Below the pieces are notes generated by a model, which saw only the letters and a program-made list of their open reading frames with translations, made no database searches and had not been told where the DNA came from. Below are positions 16,290 through 24,133 of a stretch of DNA of 64,000 bases, in pieces. A program made the translations under genes and the position numbers. This stretch comes from Tepidibacillus_B infernus. Lineage in GTDB: Bacteria > Bacillota > Bacilli > Tepidibacillales > Tepidibacillaceae. The DNA is taken from NCBI RefSeq assembly GCF_048898065.1, contig NZ_JBLWFI010000001.1, positions 62,001 to 126,000 on the forward strand, in the 5' to 3' direction. The number at the start of each line of letters is the position of its first letter. Position 1 is the stretch's first letter.

Positions 16290-17327
16290 ATGCCATTAAG
16301 ATTAGCGATTAATGGATTTGGTCGTATTGGGCGTATGGTTTTTAGAAGGGCAATGGAAAATCCAGAGATTGAAATTGTTGCAATTAATGCAAGTTACCCT
16401 CCTGAAACTTTGGCTCATCTGTTAAAATACGATACAGTACATGGGAAAATAAATGCAAATATAAAGGTGAATGGACAAACGATTCTTGTAAATGATAAAG
16501 AAACTATGATCGTATCTGAACGTAATCCTGAATTCTTACCATGGAAAAATCTAAATATAGATGTGGTTATCGAATCTACCGGAAAATTTAGAGACAAGGA
16601 AAGTGCGAGTAAACATCTTTCTGCTGGGGCGAAGAAGGTGATTATCACTGCGCCGGCAAAAGGAGAAGACATTACGATTGTCATGGGAGTTAATCATGAT
16701 CAATATGATCCTGAGCAACACCATATTGTTTCCAATGCTTCCTGTACTACTAATTGTTTAGCACCTATTGCAAAGGTTTTACATCAACATTTTAAAATTG
16801 AATCAGGAATGATGACTACAGTTCATTCCTATACCAATGATCAGCGAGTCCTTGATAATATGCATAAAGATTTAAGAAGAGCTAGAGCAGCGGGGCAATC
16901 GATTATTCCAACTTCAACTGGAGCTGCAAAAGCAGTGTCTCTTGTTCTTCCCGAATTAAAAGGAAAGTTGAATGGAGTCGCTCTCAGAGTACCCACTCCT
17001 GATGTATCAATCGTAGATCTTGTTGTTCAAGTTGAAAAAAAAGTGACAGTTGAAATGGTGAATGAGGTTCTGAAGAAAGCAAGCTTGCAGGAATTAAACG
17101 GCATCCTTCAATACTGTGAAGAACCCCTAGTATCTTCTGATTTTATAGGAAACGATCATTCATCGATTGTAGATAGCTTATCGACAATGGTCATTGGAGA
17201 AAATCAAATCAAAGTAATGGCTTGGTATGATAATGAATGGGCTTATTCATGTCGGGTAGTTGATTTGGCTAAATATCTTCATGATAAAGAAAAACAAAAA
17301 CAAAAAAATAAAGTTTTAACCGCATAA
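16290..17327 (+). CDS. gapB: NADP-dependent glyceraldehyde-3-phosphate dehydrogenase, gluconeogenic type
   Basis: This 345-residue GAPDH has Rossmann motif INGFGRIGR at residues 6-14, catalytic Cys near 152 in SNASCTTNCLAP, its partner His in TTVHSYTNDQ, and the phosphate site GAAKAVSLVLPELKGKLNG. The position between coaE and speD, and features such as HKDLRRARAAGQSIIPT, match GapB rather than the glycolytic GapA, so the expected direction is 1,3-bisphosphoglycerate reduction with NADPH. The CcpN-like boxes upstream fit this. It has its own GGAGAG ribosome site and terminator. Confidence 0.88.
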   Translation: MPLRLAINGFGRIGRMVFRRAMENPEIEIVAINASYPPETLAHLLKYDTVHGKINANIKVNGQTILVNDKETMIVSERNPEFLPWKNLNIDVVIESTGKFRDKESASKHLSAGAKKVIITAPAKGEDITIVMGVNHDQYDPEQHHIVSNASCTTNCLAPIAKVLHQHFKIESGMMTTVHSYTNDQRVLDNMHKDLRRARAAGQSIIPTSTGAAKAVSLVLPELKGKLNGVALRVPTPDVSIVDLVVQVEKKVTVEMVNEVLKKASLQELNGILQYCEEPLVSSDFIGNDHSSIVDSLSTMVIGENQIKVMAWYDNEWAYSCRVVDLAKYLHDKEKQKQKNKVLTA

Positions 17328-17350
17328 ATTTGAAATGCATAAGATACTAT

Positions 17351-17388
17351 AACAGCACTGAGTTTATCAGTGCTGTTAATTTTTTTCT
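17351..17388 (+). terminator. gapB terminator
   Basis: A perfect 11-bp stem, AACAGCACTGA with TCAGTGCTGTT, is followed by AATTTTTTT. Confidence 0.9.
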
Positions 17389-17426
17389 GAAGCATATCTC
17401 CAAATACTTCAGAGCATCTTATTTAA

Positions 17427-17657
17427 TTATCTAGTTACAGTTTGTCCTGCAAGTTGTTGTTCAGCGATTTGAACTAAACGACGAGTAATGTTACCTCCGA
17501 TTGCACCGTTATCACGGGAAGCGATGAATCCCATGTAACCGTCTTGAGGAATTTGAACTCCTAATTCATTAGCAATCTCAAATTTTAATTGGTCTAAAGC
17601 TTGACCTGCTTGAGGAACTACTAATTGATTGCTACTGCGCTCTTGCCCTGCTGCCAT
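17427..17657 (-). CDS. Alpha/beta-type small acid-soluble spore protein
   Basis: This 76-residue alpha/beta SASP coats and protects spore DNA. The germination-protease recognition stretch KFEIANELGV and the conserved second helix region GAIGGNITRRLVQIAEQQLAG are present. AAGGAGGTGA precedes the ATG. It is monocistronic, and a sigma-G-like promoter lies upstream, fitting forespore expression. It also establishes that the organism sporulates. Confidence 0.95.
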   Translation of the reverse strand: MAAGQERSSNQLVVPQAGQALDQLKFEIANELGVQIPQDGYMGFIASRDNGAIGGNITRRLVQIAEQQLAGQTVTR

Positions 17658-17689
17658 TGTTGTTCACCTCCTTATCGGTTGGTAATCGT

Positions 17690-17719
17690 ATTGTATGTAG
17701 AATCAAATGTTTCAATACA
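17690..17719 (-). promoter_or_regulatory. Possible sigma-G promoter of the SASP gene
   Basis: On the minus strand, a GTATT -35-like word and a CATACAA -10-like word are about 16 bp apart and suitably placed upstream of the SASP start. The match to the sigma-G consensus (GHATR, CATNHTA) is fair, not perfect. Confidence 0.35.
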
Positions 17720-17767
17720 GGTAAGTGATTCCAGTGTCAGCAGATGAAAATAAAAATAAAAATTCTC

Positions 17768-17796
17768 TTGCAAAAAGGGGATAAAACCAGTATACT
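17768..17796 (+). promoter_or_regulatory. speD promoter
   Basis: TTGCAA at 17768 and TATACT at 17791 are separated by exactly 17 bp. This puts transcription start near 17803 and makes a leader of about 150 nt before speD. Confidence 0.65.
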
Positions 17797-17802
17797 GAAA
17801 TT

Positions 17803-17954
17803 CGTGAAATTCAATTTACTTTTTAAATAACTAAGGAACCAGTATCTACTCAAAGGGTTAGGACCTCATCGGACTAACTTTCCCCCGTGGTAGATGACGT
17901 AGGTCCCGCATGCTTGAGAGGGCATGGAATTATTGTAAAAAGGGGGATGACGTT
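17803..17954 (+). ncRNA. Structured speD leader, candidate riboswitch
   Basis: A helix P1 (17843-17850 with 17889-17896) encloses a hairpin P2 (17854-17861 with 17874-17881). The P2 loop GACCT (17862-17866) is complementary to AGGTC at 17901-17905, which would make a pseudoknot. A third hairpin pairs CATGC (17909) with GCATG (17922). TCCCCC at 17881-17886 is complementary to GGGGGA at 17942-17947, the speD ribosome site, so ligand-dependent translation control is plausible. I do not recognise it as a known family. S-adenosylmethionine or a polyamine is the obvious ligand guess from the gene, but that is inference. Confidence 0.5.
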
Positions 17955-18344
17955 ATGGATACTATGGGACGTCATGTAATTGCAGAATTATGGGGTTGTA
18001 ATGTTGAAAAATTAAATGATTTAAAATTTATTGAAAAAACGATGGTTGATGCAGCACTTGAAGCTGGCGCAGAAATTCGTGAAGTTGCCTTTCATAAGTT
18101 TGCACCGATGGGGGTTAGTGGAGTTGTCATTATTTCAGAATCCCATCTAACGATTCACAGTTTTCCTGAGCATTCTTATGCAAGTATTGATGTATATACT
18201 TGTGGTGATCGAATTGACCCAAATGTTGCTGCAAATTACATTACGAAGCAACTTGAAGCAACAACTCGTGAATCTGTACAAGTTCCACGTGGTGTTGGGC
18301 CAGTCGTGATTGAACCAACAAAAATTGAAACGTATAGCAAATAA
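17955..18344 (+). CDS. speD: S-adenosylmethionine decarboxylase proenzyme
   Basis: This 129-residue class 1B AdoMet decarboxylase supplies decarboxylated SAM for spermidine synthesis. The self-cleavage site is ISESHLTIHSFPEH, with the future pyruvoyl Ser near residue 63; ASIDVYTCGD carries the conserved catalytic Cys. ATG 17955 gives the canonical start MDTMGRHVIAELWG behind AGGGGG; the frame is open upstream but unrelated. It is monocistronic, with a structured leader and a terminator of its own. Confidence 0.94.
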   Translation: MDTMGRHVIAELWGCNVEKLNDLKFIEKTMVDAALEAGAEIREVAFHKFAPMGVSGVVIISESHLTIHSFPEHSYASIDVYTCGDRIDPNVAANYITKQLEATTRESVQVPRGVGPVVIEPTKIETYSK

Positions 18345-18351
18345 GCTATCC

Positions 18352-18380
18352 AAAAAGAAGGATCTGATCCTTCTTTTTTT
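18352..18380 (+). terminator. speD terminator
   Basis: AAGAAGGAT pairs with ATCCTTCTT around a CTG loop and continues into TTTTTTT. Confidence 0.88.
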
Positions 18381-18384
18381 ACTG

Positions 18385-18413
18385 TTGACATAATAGCATT
18401 AACTTAGTAATAT
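18385..18413 (+). promoter_or_regulatory. Promoter of the lysine-riboswitch/nhaC unit
   Basis: TTGACA at 18385 and TAATAT at 18408 are 17 bp apart, just upstream of the lysine riboswitch. Confidence 0.65.
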
Positions 18414-18454
18414 ATAAAAGTCGAACAAAAATTATAATAAGCGAATATGAACTG

Positions 18455-18630
18455 GTAAGTATAGAGGTGCGGTTACTTAAGAGTAAGATTATCTTCAATA
18501 GGGCTTTGGGTAATCTGAAAGGAAGAACCGCCGAAGTGTATAACTTTAGCCCAAAGAGTTATATGCTGGTTCTGCGTAAAATATATGTAGAACTGTCACA
18601 AAATGTATTTTGTGGAGAGCTATCTGCCAA
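18455..18630 (+). ncRNA. Lysine riboswitch (L box)
   Basis: Diagnostic L-box segments occur in the right order: AGAGGTGCGG (18463), GCCGAAG (18530), a GGTTCT/AGAACT hairpin arm pair (18568-18594), CTGTCA (18593) and GTGGAGAGCTATC (18612) closing the aptamer. A terminator follows at 18673-18706, so lysine binding should stop transcription of the downstream transporter. Confidence 0.85.
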
Positions 18631-18672
18631 CAAGTGTTTTTTTATGAATTACTTATTTATTTGGGCATAATA

Positions 18673-18706
18673 AACCTTGAGGCATATATAGCTTCAAGGT
18701 TTTTTG
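18673..18706 (+). terminator. Expression-platform terminator of the lysine riboswitch
   Basis: AACCTTGA pairs with TCAAGGTT, followed by TTTTTG, before the nhaC ribosome site. Confidence 0.75.
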
Positions 18707-18763
18707 TTTATCATATGCTTTTGTTCGAACATATTTAAAATAGATAAAGGAGATGCAAAGAGA

Positions 18764-20470
18764 GTGAGAAACAAAATATCTGTGTTTTTATTTACTTTAT
18801 TCATCATATTATCTCAACATTTGCCTGCTTTTGCAGAAGAAATCGATCAAGCCGCAGAACATGCAAAACAGTTTGGTTTTTGGACATTAATCCCGCCATT
18901 GATTGCAATCATATTAGCTTTTATTACAAAAAATGTTGTGTTGTCGCTATTTATCGGCGTCTTTTCAGGAGCATTTTTGTTACAACTTACATCGTATAAT
19001 GTTTTAGGTGCCTTATTTCAGGGATTGCTTCAGGTTGTACAATATATTTTGACATCTTTAGCAGACCCTTGGAATGCTGGAATTATCCTTCAAGTTTTAG
19101 CAATTGGTGGGCTAATCGCCTTAGTTACAAAGATGGGTGGGGCAAGAGCGGTAGCTGAATCGTTAGCAAAAAAAGCAAAATCCCCAAGAAGTTCACAAGT
19201 GATTACTTGGCTTTTAGGCATACTGGTCTTTTTTGATGACTATGCGAATTCACTCATTGTTGGACCGATTATGCGTCCTGTTACAGATAAATTACGAGTG
19301 TCAAGAGAAAAGCTTTCATTTATTATTGATGCCACTGCAGCGCCAATAGCGGGTATTGCATTAGTTTCTACTTGGATTGGCTATGAAGTAGGGTTAATTA
19401 AAGATGCATATTCTTCAATTGGGCAAGATGTCAATGCTTATGGTGTCTTTATGGATACAATCCCTTTTCGATTTTATAATATTTTATTATTAGTCTTTGT
19501 TGTAGCTACGGCATTATTTATGAGAGAATTTGGCTCGATGTATCAGGCAGAACGTCGAGCAAGAACAACAGGAAAAGTATTAGCGGATACAGCAAAACCA
19601 ATGGCAACTGATGATAAAGATGTTCAGCCAAAAGAGGGTATCCAATTAAATATATGGAATGCAATTATTCCCATCGGGCTTTTAATGATTCTATCCTTTG
19701 GTGGCTTTTACTACAATGGGTACATGGCGATCATGGGTGGAGAGGATGAGGCTGTAAAACAACTGATTCAATCTAGTCCATTATCCTTTGCAGCCATTCG
19801 TGAGACTTTTGGATCATCTGATGCAAGTGTAGTATTATTCCAGGCTGCTCTTTTTGCAAGTATTGTGGCCATGATCATGGGTATTAGTAAGAAGATCTTT
19901 ACCGTTTCGGAAGCGATTGAAACATGGATTAACGGAATGAAGTCTCTTTTGATCACTGGGGTTATTTTACTATTAGCGTGGTCCTTAAGTAGTACAATGA
20001 AAGAATTAGGTACAGCAAAATATCTTGTTGGTCTATTATCTGATACCCTACCAGCATTTGCTTTACCAGCGATTATCTTTATTTTTGGAGCAATTATTTC
20101 ATTTGCAACTGGTACTTCTTATGGTACGATGGGTATCTTAATGCCATTAACTATTCCATTGGCAGCTGCATTATCTTCAGACCCTAATTTTATTATCATG
20201 AGCGCAGGAGCAGTATTAACAGGTGCAATTTTTGGCGACCATGTTTCTCCTATCTCAGATACAACGATTCTATCTTCGATGGGAGCAGGTAGTGACCATT
20301 TAGATCATGTAAGAACCCAATTAGATTATGCGATTCCAATAGCTATTTTAACTATTTTCTTAGGTTATTTACCTGTCGGATTAGGACTATCAGTTTGGTT
20401 TACACTTCCAATCGGTATCCTTGGTGTTATCTTGTTAGTTCGCTTTGCAGGAAAACCAGTTGAAAATTAA
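18764..20470 (+). CDS. NhaC-type antiporter-superfamily protein, predicted lysine transporter
   Basis: This polytopic membrane protein of about 568 residues belongs to the Na+/H+ antiporter NhaC superfamily, with two homologous halves. DDYANSLIVGPIMRP and ATGTSYGTMGILMPL, GDHVSPISDTTILSS carry the usual conserved residues. The N-terminus looks like a signal peptide ending near AFAEE. The start is GTG 18764 behind AAAGGAG. Because a lysine riboswitch controls it, the substrate is predicted to be lysine, as proposed for LysW-type NhaC proteins in comparative genomics; simple Na+/H+ exchange remains possible. Confidence 0.82.
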   Translation: MRNKISVFLFTLFIILSQHLPAFAEEIDQAAEHAKQFGFWTLIPPLIAIILAFITKNVVLSLFIGVFSGAFLLQLTSYNVLGALFQGLLQVVQYILTSLADPWNAGIILQVLAIGGLIALVTKMGGARAVAESLAKKAKSPRSSQVITWLLGILVFFDDYANSLIVGPIMRPVTDKLRVSREKLSFIIDATAAPIAGIALVSTWIGYEVGLIKDAYSSIGQDVNAYGVFMDTIPFRFYNILLLVFVVATALFMREFGSMYQAERRARTTGKVLADTAKPMATDDKDVQPKEGIQLNIWNAIIPIGLLMILSFGGFYYNGYMAIMGGEDEAVKQLIQSSPLSFAAIRETFGSSDASVVLFQAALFASIVAMIMGISKKIFTVSEAIETWINGMKSLLITGVILLLAWSLSSTMKELGTAKYLVGLLSDTLPAFALPAIIFIFGAIISFATGTSYGTMGILMPLTIPLAAALSSDPNFIIMSAGAVLTGAIFGDHVSPISDTTILSSMGAGSDHLDHVRTQLDYAIPIAILTIFLGYLPVGLGLSVWFTLPIGILGVILLVRFAGKPVEN

Positions 20471-20488
20471 TATAGTCGACAAATTTCC

Positions 20489-20523
20489 TTACTCCCACTT
20501 TTAAAAGTGGGAGTAATCATTTT
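20489..20523 (+). terminator. Terminator after the NhaC gene
   Basis: A perfect 14-bp self-complementary stem reading TTACTCCCACTTTT and its complement is followed by TCATTTTT. Confidence 0.85.
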
Positions 20524-20643
20524 TACGGTGAAATATAGGAAGGATTTCCCCTTGACCTTTTAAAGAAATTAAGGGAAACTTATAATAACTTGTACAACCT
20601 TAAGCGCACATAGATGTGGGAGAAAAAATTGGGGTGAGAAATA

Positions 20644-21099
20644 TTGAGATGTCCTTACTGCAATTATAATGGAACAAGAGTATTAGACTCTCGACCGATC
20701 AATGATGGAAAATCCATACGAAGAAGAAGAGAATGCGATTCATGTAATAGAAGGTTTAATACCTATGAAGAAGTAGAAGAAACACCCATTTTAGTCATTA
20801 AAAAAGATGGAAGTCGTGAAGAATTTAGTAGAGAAAAAGTGCTAAGAGGGCTTATTCGAGCATGTGAAAAAAGACCAGTGCCATTAGAAACGTTAGAAAA
20901 TATGGTGGCAGATATTGAAAGAGAATTAAGAAATGATTTGAAATCAGAAGTTGACAGCAGAGTCATTGGTGAAATGGTGATGGAAAAACTATATCAGATT
21001 GATGAAATTTCCTATGTTCGTTTTGCCTCAGTCTATCGCCAGTTTAAAGATATTAATGTATTTATTCAAGAGATTTCTGAGTTACTGCGAAAAGGATGA
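20644..21099 (+). CDS. nrdR: Transcriptional repressor NrdR
   Basis: This 151-residue regulator of ribonucleotide reductase genes has an N-terminal zinc ribbon (CPYC at residues 3-6 and CDSC near 31-34) and an ATP-cone domain (VIKKDGSREEFSREKVLRGLIRACEKRPV). The start is TTG 20644 behind GGGGTGAG, which puts the first zinc Cys at residue 3 as usual. Its place before dnaB-dnaI is conserved in Bacillales. Confidence 0.93.
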   Translation: MRCPYCNYNGTRVLDSRPINDGKSIRRRRECDSCNRRFNTYEEVEETPILVIKKDGSREEFSREKVLRGLIRACEKRPVPLETLENMVADIERELRNDLKSEVDSRVIGEMVMEKLYQIDEISYVRFASVYRQFKDINVFIQEISELLRKG

Positions 21100-21101
21100 A
21101 G

Positions 21102-21130
21102 AGAATCCCCTCCAATTCGGAGGGGATTTA
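21102..21130. terminator. Shared terminator between nrdR and the HesB-like gene
   Basis: AATCCCCTCC pairs perfectly with GGAGGGGATT around AATTC. It lies between two convergent genes, so it may serve both. The U-runs are weak. Confidence 0.55.
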
Positions 21131-21142
21131 AATAATGTGATA

Positions 21143-21436
21143 TTATGAGCAAGTTGAACCAAAAGTAGATCTAACAGTAAAGCCACTTCCCCAGCGGGAA
21201 TCACGAAAATCTACTTCAACATCGCCTATATTTTCAAGCTCTTTAGCATTGACGACCACTTTAAAGTTCTCATATTCGAAAACTTTATCTTCTTCATTTG
21301 GCTCATCCAGAGCCAATCCCAAGGATGGACCGCCTCAGCCAAAACCAGCAATATATACACGGATTGCTGCGCTACTTTGTTTCTCTTTCAGTAACTCTTC
21401 AAGCTTATCCTTTGCACTTGGTGTTACGGAAACCAT
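21143..21436 (-). CDS. HesB/IscA-like protein with in-frame UGA, candidate selenoprotein
   Basis: Read from ATG 21436 behind GGGGAGG, the frame runs 97 codons to TAA at 21143 and is interrupted once, by TGA at 21337-21335 (codon 34). The flanks are VYIAGFG before and GGPSLGLALDEPNEED after, the signature of HesB-like Fe-S cluster proteins whose homologues carry Cys or selenocysteine at this place. The rest, up to WGSGFTVRSTFGSTCS, reads as a clean HesB domain without frameshift. A hairpin suited to a bacterial SECIS follows the UGA. HesB-like selenoproteins have been reported in bacterial selenoproteome surveys. A pseudogene or sequencing error is the alternative. Ordinary gene callers will split or miss this gene. 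Confidence 0.72.
21298..21316 (-). promoter_or_regulatory. SECIS-like hairpin in the HesB-like gene
   Basis: TTGGCTC and GAGCCAA form a perfect 7-bp stem with loop TGGAT. The stem begins 18 bases and the loop 25 bases after the UGA, and there is a G within the first two loop bases. These values fit the published bacterial SECIS consensus (loop 16-37 nt from UGA). Function is inferred. Confidence 0.6.
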
Positions 21437-21483
21437 ATCATTACCTCCCCTTCTCAATGTTTAAGCATCTAGTTGTGAGTTAA

Positions 21484-21499
21484 ATACCCATAAAGGTAT
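21484..21499. promoter_or_regulatory. Operator-like repeat ATACC-N6-GGTAT at the HesB-like gene
   Basis: The repeat ATACC-CATAAA-GGTAT overlaps the last bases of the -10 of the minus-strand promoter. The same half-sites and spacing occur at 27198-27213 (sqr) and 51349-51364 (CstR-like gene). Confidence 0.55.
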
Positions 21500-21526
21500 T
21501 ATATATGGATTGGTTTGGAGAAACAA
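21498..21526 (-). promoter_or_regulatory. Promoter of the HesB-like gene
   Basis: On the minus strand TTGTTT and TATAAT are exactly 17 bp apart, about 60 bases before the ATG. An intact promoter argues that the gene is expressed and not a relic. Confidence 0.6.
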
Positions 21527-21596
21527 GTGTTGTTTTTGTTAAGTTAGAGTGATGGTATAATAAAGATAAGCTTTTTATAAAAGGGGTTGATTTAGA

Positions 21597-23033
21597 ATGT
21601 CTTACATCTTCAATGAAATTACACCACAGGATTCTTATATTATAAGATTACCTAATTCAATCGAAACTACCCAATTTTCTTACATGATTGAGTTATATCA
21701 ACCCATTATTGGCACAGAGGCTCTAAGTTTATATTTAACCTTCATTTATCACCTTCCTTTAGGACAGGCAGGTGTTTCAATACCAAATCTGCATAGAGGT
21801 TTAATGACACAACTTCAGCTTTCCTTTCCAACGATTATTAAAGCGAGAAAAGTTTTGGAGGCTGTTGGTCTTTTAGAAACTATAAAGTATAAACACGTTG
21901 AAAAAAATGAACATATCTTTGAATATACCCTATTTCCACCATTACATCCTATCCAATTTTTTCAGAGTGACGTTTTAAGCCTATTGTTGTTAAATCGATT
22001 AGGGAAGTCAGCTTTTCAAACCTTAAAATCTAAGTTGACACCAAACTTAAATTGGAACCATGGGTACTACATATTTGCTGAGAAAATAACCAAGTCATTT
22101 GATGAAGTTTTTGATACTGTTTTAGCCTCTGAATTCAAGATAAAACCAGGTTCTGAAATAGAGCAATTGATTCAACCGCTCGAATATCAGGAAGAGAAAA
22201 AACAATCACCTAAACTAGATATTAAGAAAAAATATCTTGATATTGATTTTATAAAAGGAATGGGTAGTTCCATCTATCCCTTAGAAAAAATCATCGATTC
22301 AGATTTAGAAAAACTTTTACATGAATTAGCTTTCCTTTATCAATTATCTGAAACTGACATGATCAATCTATTAAAGGATCATACCATTTATGATTCAACT
22401 GGAAAAATTGATAAGCAGTCACTCAGAAAAAGGGTAAAAGAGCGAGTTCAATTTGCTGAAAAGGAAGTTGTCATTGTTCAAAAAGAACAGCTGGTTGATG
22501 AAAAAAAACAGAAATCAGCCCACAATCTTAGTAAAGCAGAGCAACATCAATGGGAATTAGAACATTTAACTCCTATAGAACTAATGAAACAATATCAAGG
22601 TGGTGGAAAGATAGCAGAAGCAGATTTAAACTTAATTGAAGGACTGTTAATTGATTATCAATTGCCATCAGGAGTAGTAAATGTATTAATAGAATATATT
22701 ATGTTGACTAATGAATATAAACTTCCTAAGAATTTAACGGAAAAGATCGCGGGGCATTGGAAACGTCTAAAAATCAAAACCGTAAATGAAGCGCAAAATG
22801 TGGCCAAGAAGGAGCATCAATTGTATAAAGAATGGAAAGAGGTAAAAAAAGGTTCAAAGAATGCAGCCAAGAAAGCTTTTACTTCCACAAAGTCGGGAAA
22901 GAAAGAGAAGATACCAGATTATATTTTACAGCAAGAAGAAAAGTATCATCAGAAAGAGAATACAACTGACTCTATAGATAAAGAAAGTCAGGATGAAATC
23001 AATCAATTGTTAAGGAAATTAGGAGAAATTTAA
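21597..23033 (+). CDS. dnaB: Replication initiation and membrane attachment protein DnaB
   Basis: This 478-residue Bacillales primosome loader helps DnaD and DnaI place the replicative helicase on DNA. It shows an N-terminal winged-helix-like DnaB_2 region (YQPIIGTEALSLYLTF, MTQLQLSFPTIIKARKVLEAVGLL) and a C-terminal DnaD-like domain near TPIELMKQYQGGGKIAEADLNLIEGLLIDYQLPSGVVNVLIEY, then a basic tail. It sits directly upstream of dnaI with the usual order after nrdR. Confidence 0.9.
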   Translation: MSYIFNEITPQDSYIIRLPNSIETTQFSYMIELYQPIIGTEALSLYLTFIYHLPLGQAGVSIPNLHRGLMTQLQLSFPTIIKARKVLEAVGLLETIKYKHVEKNEHIFEYTLFPPLHPIQFFQSDVLSLLLLNRLGKSAFQTLKSKLTPNLNWNHGYYIFAEKITKSFDEVFDTVLASEFKIKPGSEIEQLIQPLEYQEEKKQSPKLDIKKKYLDIDFIKGMGSSIYPLEKIIDSDLEKLLHELAFLYQLSETDMINLLKDHTIYDSTGKIDKQSLRKRVKERVQFAEKEVVIVQKEQLVDEKKQKSAHNLSKAEQHQWELEHLTPIELMKQYQGGGKIAEADLNLIEGLLIDYQLPSGVVNVLIEYIMLTNEYKLPKNLTEKIAGHWKRLKIKTVNEAQNVAKKEHQLYKEWKEVKKGSKNAAKKAFTSTKSGKKEKIPDYILQQEEKYHQKENTTDSIDKESQDEINQLLRKLGEI

Positions 23034-23052
23034 TGAGGGGAAAGATGATAAA

Positions 23053-23976
23053 ATGGATCCTTTAAGTCAAATCATAGGTGAATTAATACCCAACTTAAGC
23101 GTTAATAAGCAAAAATGGGTTCGTTATTTTGAACAACATCCAGAATTACAGTCACTTTTTCAAACAAACGAACTCTCTAAAGAGATGATTCTTCCTTCAT
23201 TAAATCAACTTTATCAATATATCGAGGATAAAAAGAATTGTTCCCTCTGCATTGGAATTGATAATTGTCCAAATTTATTAAAAGGGCATTATACGACTTT
23301 AAAATTTGAATATGGCCAAATTCAAAGTATATTAACAAAATGCCAAAAGTTACTTAACCAAGAAGAAGAGGAATATAAAAATCAATTATTTAAGAGCCAA
23401 TATATTCCAAAGGAAGTTTTGAAGGCTTCTTTTAAAGAGATTGATCAAACGTTAGGACGTAAAGAAGCCCTTATGGGATTATTAAAATTTATTGACCTTT
23501 ATCAATCTGGTCAAAAACGAAAAGGAATCTATTTATATGGTCCGCTCGGAGTTGGAAAAAGTCACATGTTGGCAGCGACTGCGAAGAAATTAGCAGAAAA
23601 TAAAATTTCCACTTTAATGATCTATGTACCTGATTTTTTTAGAGAAATGAAAAGTTCTATCCAAGACCAAACCTTAAATGAAAAAATGAAGCTTTTACAA
23701 GAGGTTGAGGTTCTAATCTTAGACGATATTGGAGCAGAAACGATTTCTCAATGGGAAAGAGACGAAATACTAGGAGCCATCTTACAAGCTAGGGTAGTAA
23801 AAGGGTTGCCTATCTTATATTCCTCTAATTTAAATTATGATGATTTAGAAGAGCATCTGGCGTATTCAAATAAAGGTGGAGTGGAAAGCTTAAAGGCCAA
23901 AAGAATTATGGAAAGAATTCGGCATTATACAGTGCCTTACTTTGTCGATGGACCTAACAGAAGAATGTTGGAATGA
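23053..23976 (+). CDS. dnaI: Primosomal helicase loader DnaI
   Basis: This 307-residue AAA+ ATPase loads the replicative helicase. The N-terminal domain has a zinc-binding Cys set around CSLCIGIDNCPN (about residues 65-76). The ATPase shows Walker A YGPLGVGKSH near 162-170, Walker B LILDDIGAE and sensor 1 LPILYSSNL. It is about 20 bases after dnaB, so the two are cotranscribed. Confidence 0.92.
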   Translation: MDPLSQIIGELIPNLSVNKQKWVRYFEQHPELQSLFQTNELSKEMILPSLNQLYQYIEDKKNCSLCIGIDNCPNLLKGHYTTLKFEYGQIQSILTKCQKLLNQEEEEYKNQLFKSQYIPKEVLKASFKEIDQTLGRKEALMGLLKFIDLYQSGQKRKGIYLYGPLGVGKSHMLAATAKKLAENKISTLMIYVPDFFREMKSSIQDQTLNEKMKLLQEVEVLILDDIGAETISQWERDEILGAILQARVVKGLPILYSSNLNYDDLEEHLAYSNKGGVESLKAKRIMERIRHYTVPYFVDGPNRRMLE

Positions 23977-24010
23977 CCCCTTTGATGCGAATTTTTTAGG
24001 TTTGAAAGTG

Positions 24011-24039
24011 TTGAATGTAAATGAAGAGGATGCTATAAT
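24011..24039 (+). promoter_or_regulatory. Promoter of tRNA-Ala
   Basis: TTGAAT and TATAAT are 17 bp apart, ending about 20 bases before the tRNA. Confidence 0.65.
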
Positions 24040-24057
24040 AATTTTTGTCTTAAGAAT

Positions 24058-24133
24058 GGGGCATTAGCTCAGCTGGGAGAGCGCTACACTGGCAGTGTAG
24101 AGGTCAGGGGTTCGAGCCCCCTATGCTCCACCA
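24058..24133 (+). tRNA. tRNA-Ala (GGC)
   Basis: A complete cloverleaf is visible: acceptor GGGGCAT/ATGCTCC, D arm GCTC/GAGC, anticodon stem CTACA/TGTAG with loop CTGGCAG, T arm GGGG-TTCGAGC-CCCC and an encoded CCA. Its 3' end is also an att-like repeat and overlaps the end of the convergent reading frame. Confidence 0.97.

Noticed and set aside
21249..21483. Two plus-strand reading frames of 71 and 61 codons
   Set aside because: They are the antisense of the HesB-like gene, whose minus-strand translation fits a known family.
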